From assembly GCA_946480685.1 (NCBI GenBank), contig CAMLLI010000146.1, positions 1 to 8,211 of the forward strand: a stretch of 8,211 nucleotides of DNA. The letters are read 5' to 3'. Both the position numbers and the translations under genes were made by a program. Of the stretch, positions 7,156 to 8,211 are shown piece after piece; position 1 is the first letter of the stretch, and each line of letters starts with the position of its first letter. The DNA comes from an uncultured Flammeovirgaceae bacterium. Lineage in GTDB: Bacteria; Bacteroidota; Bacteroidia; Cytophagales; Cyclobacteriaceae. The notes under the pieces are model-generated. The model was not told where the DNA came from and ran no database searches. It worked only from the letters and a program-made list of their open reading frames with translations.

Positions 7156-7163
7156 TATATTTG
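7156..7163 (+). promoter_or_regulatory. candidate Bacteroidota -7 promoter element TATATTTG
   Basis: TATATTTG fits the TAnnTTTG consensus of Bacteroidota housekeeping promoters exactly. The matching -33 TTG is absent; only a TTTT run at 7130-7133 lies at about the right distance. The element ends just 6 bases before the ATG at 7170, so transcription from it would start at or next to the start codon, giving a leaderless or near-leaderless message. It may be a chance match. Confidence 0.3.
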
Positions 7164-7169
7164 CGGATT

Positions 7170-8211
7170 ATGGTAAGGATTGCAGTTATAACAGCGACCC
7201 TTTTTTTGGGCGCTCTGGCGGGATTTTCGCAAACAGTTGGGGATTATAGGACTCGTGGGACAGCAAACGGAGGATGGGCAGCAGCTTCCAGCTGGGAGAC
7301 CTATACAGCGTCAGGGTGGGTTGTTGCAACAGTTCCACCACCGGGTACGGCAGGAACAACAATTACCATCAGTGGAAAAAGCATAACCACTACCCCTACA
7401 ATTACCATTTCGGGTGCGTTGGTGATTGCAGCAAGTGGGCAGCTTACAATCAGTAATTCTGCGACAGGATCTACGGTAGACTTTACAATTGCTTCAACAG
7501 GTAGTATTACCAATAACGGAACGTTAGCTCTTGCTCAGGGAGCATCAACAACAAACCTCAATAACGTTGTTATTGACGGTAGCTTCACCAATGCCGGAAC
7601 AATTAGCATTTTAACAAATAACACACGGTTGACAATCAATGGAACATTGACGAATACCAATACGATTACCTTAAGCGCTACGAATACCGTTACAACTATC
7701 AATGGCACGCTTAGGAATTCCTCTAATAACATTACCTCAACTCCTGCTCGATTGTCATTTGGTAATGGAGGAATTTACGAGCATTTATTTACCACTTCTG
7801 CAGGAAATATTCCGGACGCAACCTGGGATGCAAACTCAACTTGTCTTATCTCCGGATATACAACTAATACGTCAGCACCTCAGCGGATAAATTCTAGCTT
7901 TGGAAACTTTACTTGGAACACTCCTAATTTAGCACAAAATTTTGACTTGGGCGGCTTACTCACTAACGTTGCAGGCACGTTATCAATAATCTCAACAGGG
8001 TCTTCCACGTTGTCTTTGGGTGCAGCAGATATAACTATTGGGGGAAATCTAATATGTACAGGCAATGTTAACGCAAGCTCCGCTACATTTATATTCAATA
8101 GTCAGACTGTTGCTCAATCTATAACCGGTACGGTTAATCCTAATAATATAAATATAGATAATCCCGTAGGTGTTAACGTGGAAGGTACAGTAAATCTTGC
8201 AGGCTCAATTA
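7170..8211 (+). CDS. large exported surface protein with beta-helix-like repeats, 3' end beyond the window
   Basis: From ATG 7170 the frame stays open for 347 codons to the window edge, so the gene is partial. An in-frame stop at 7149-7151 fixes the start region. A signal peptide occupies residues 1-21 (MVRIAVITATLFLGALAGFS, then Gln21). Next comes GDYRTRGTANGGWAAASSWE near 24-43, the 'GdyrS...GnW...ssWe' opening seen in many Bacteroidota surface proteins, then TITISG segments. Repeats follow with aligned cores at GSITNNGTLAL (111-121), GSFTNAGTISI (137-147), NGTLTNTNTITL (157-168) and NGTLRNSSNNIT (178-189), a 21-26-residue spacing that suggests right-handed beta-helix rungs. The rest is rich in Asn, Thr, Ser, Gly and Ile with few charged residues. 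Relatives often run beyond 1000 residues and end in a T9SS sorting domain, which would lie outside the window. An adhesin or matrix role is likely but inferred. Confidence 0.85.
   Translation, partial: MVRIAVITATLFLGALAGFSQTVGDYRTRGTANGGWAAASSWETYTASGWVVATVPPPGTAGTTITISGKSITTTPTITISGALVIAASGQLTISNSATGSTVDFTIASTGSITNNGTLALAQGASTTNLNNVVIDGSFTNAGTISILTNNTRLTINGTLTNTNTITLSATNTVTTINGTLRNSSNNITSTPARLSFGNGGIYEHLFTTSAGNIPDATWDANSTCLISGYTTNTSAPQRINSSFGNFTWNTPNLAQNFDLGGLLTNVAGTLSIISTGSSTLSLGAADITIGGNLICTGNVNASSATFIFNSQTVAQSITGTVNPNNINIDNPVGVNVEGTVNLAGSI

Overview
The window looks like a piece of a Bacteroidota chromosome, most likely from the Cytophaga/Chitinophaga side of the phylum; the phylum is well supported and the finer placement is inference. 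The evidence is a LytS-type histidine kinase paired with a LytTR regulator, two proteins carrying type IX secretion (T9SS) C-terminal-domain-like sequence, an M43 pappalysin-like protease of the kind this phylum exports, a large Asn/Thr/Ser-rich surface protein, and starts that lack Shine-Dalgarno sequences. I see no insertion sequence, integrase, CRISPR array, tRNA or rRNA.

Left block (1-3228, all plus strand): the tail of an ABC transporter ATPase, a MacB/FtsX-type permease 13 bp later, then after 78 bp (using the preferred ATG) a sensor histidine kinase whose stop overlaps the start of a LytTR response regulator (ATGA). This reads as an export or envelope-stress transporter with an adjacent two-component system. 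Whether the two-component system controls the transporter is inference from position.

Middle (3229-4464): a minus-strand gene for a 132-aa exported protein that is almost entirely a T9SS C-terminal-domain-like fold with no cargo domain, converging on the regulator gene with 38 bp between them. It is followed by about 800 bp with no convincing gene. That stretch holds only weak inverted repeats, one 11-bp direct repeat and a faint possible remnant of a small secreted protein.

Right block (4465-8211, plus strand): a two-gene unit made of a small exported helical protein of unknown function and, 5 bp downstream, a complete 725-aa M43 metalloprotease with CARDB-like and jelly-roll-like modules and a T9SS-type C-terminal domain. 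After a weak hairpin, a third exported protein begins at 7170 and stays open to the end of the window. It has a signal peptide and a region of 21-26-residue repeats resembling beta-helix rungs. The right block therefore encodes secreted or surface proteins, two of them likely T9SS clients.

No demonstrably new system is visible. The points most worth following are the small helical protein paired with the protease, the cargo-less T9SS-domain protein, and the open surface protein.
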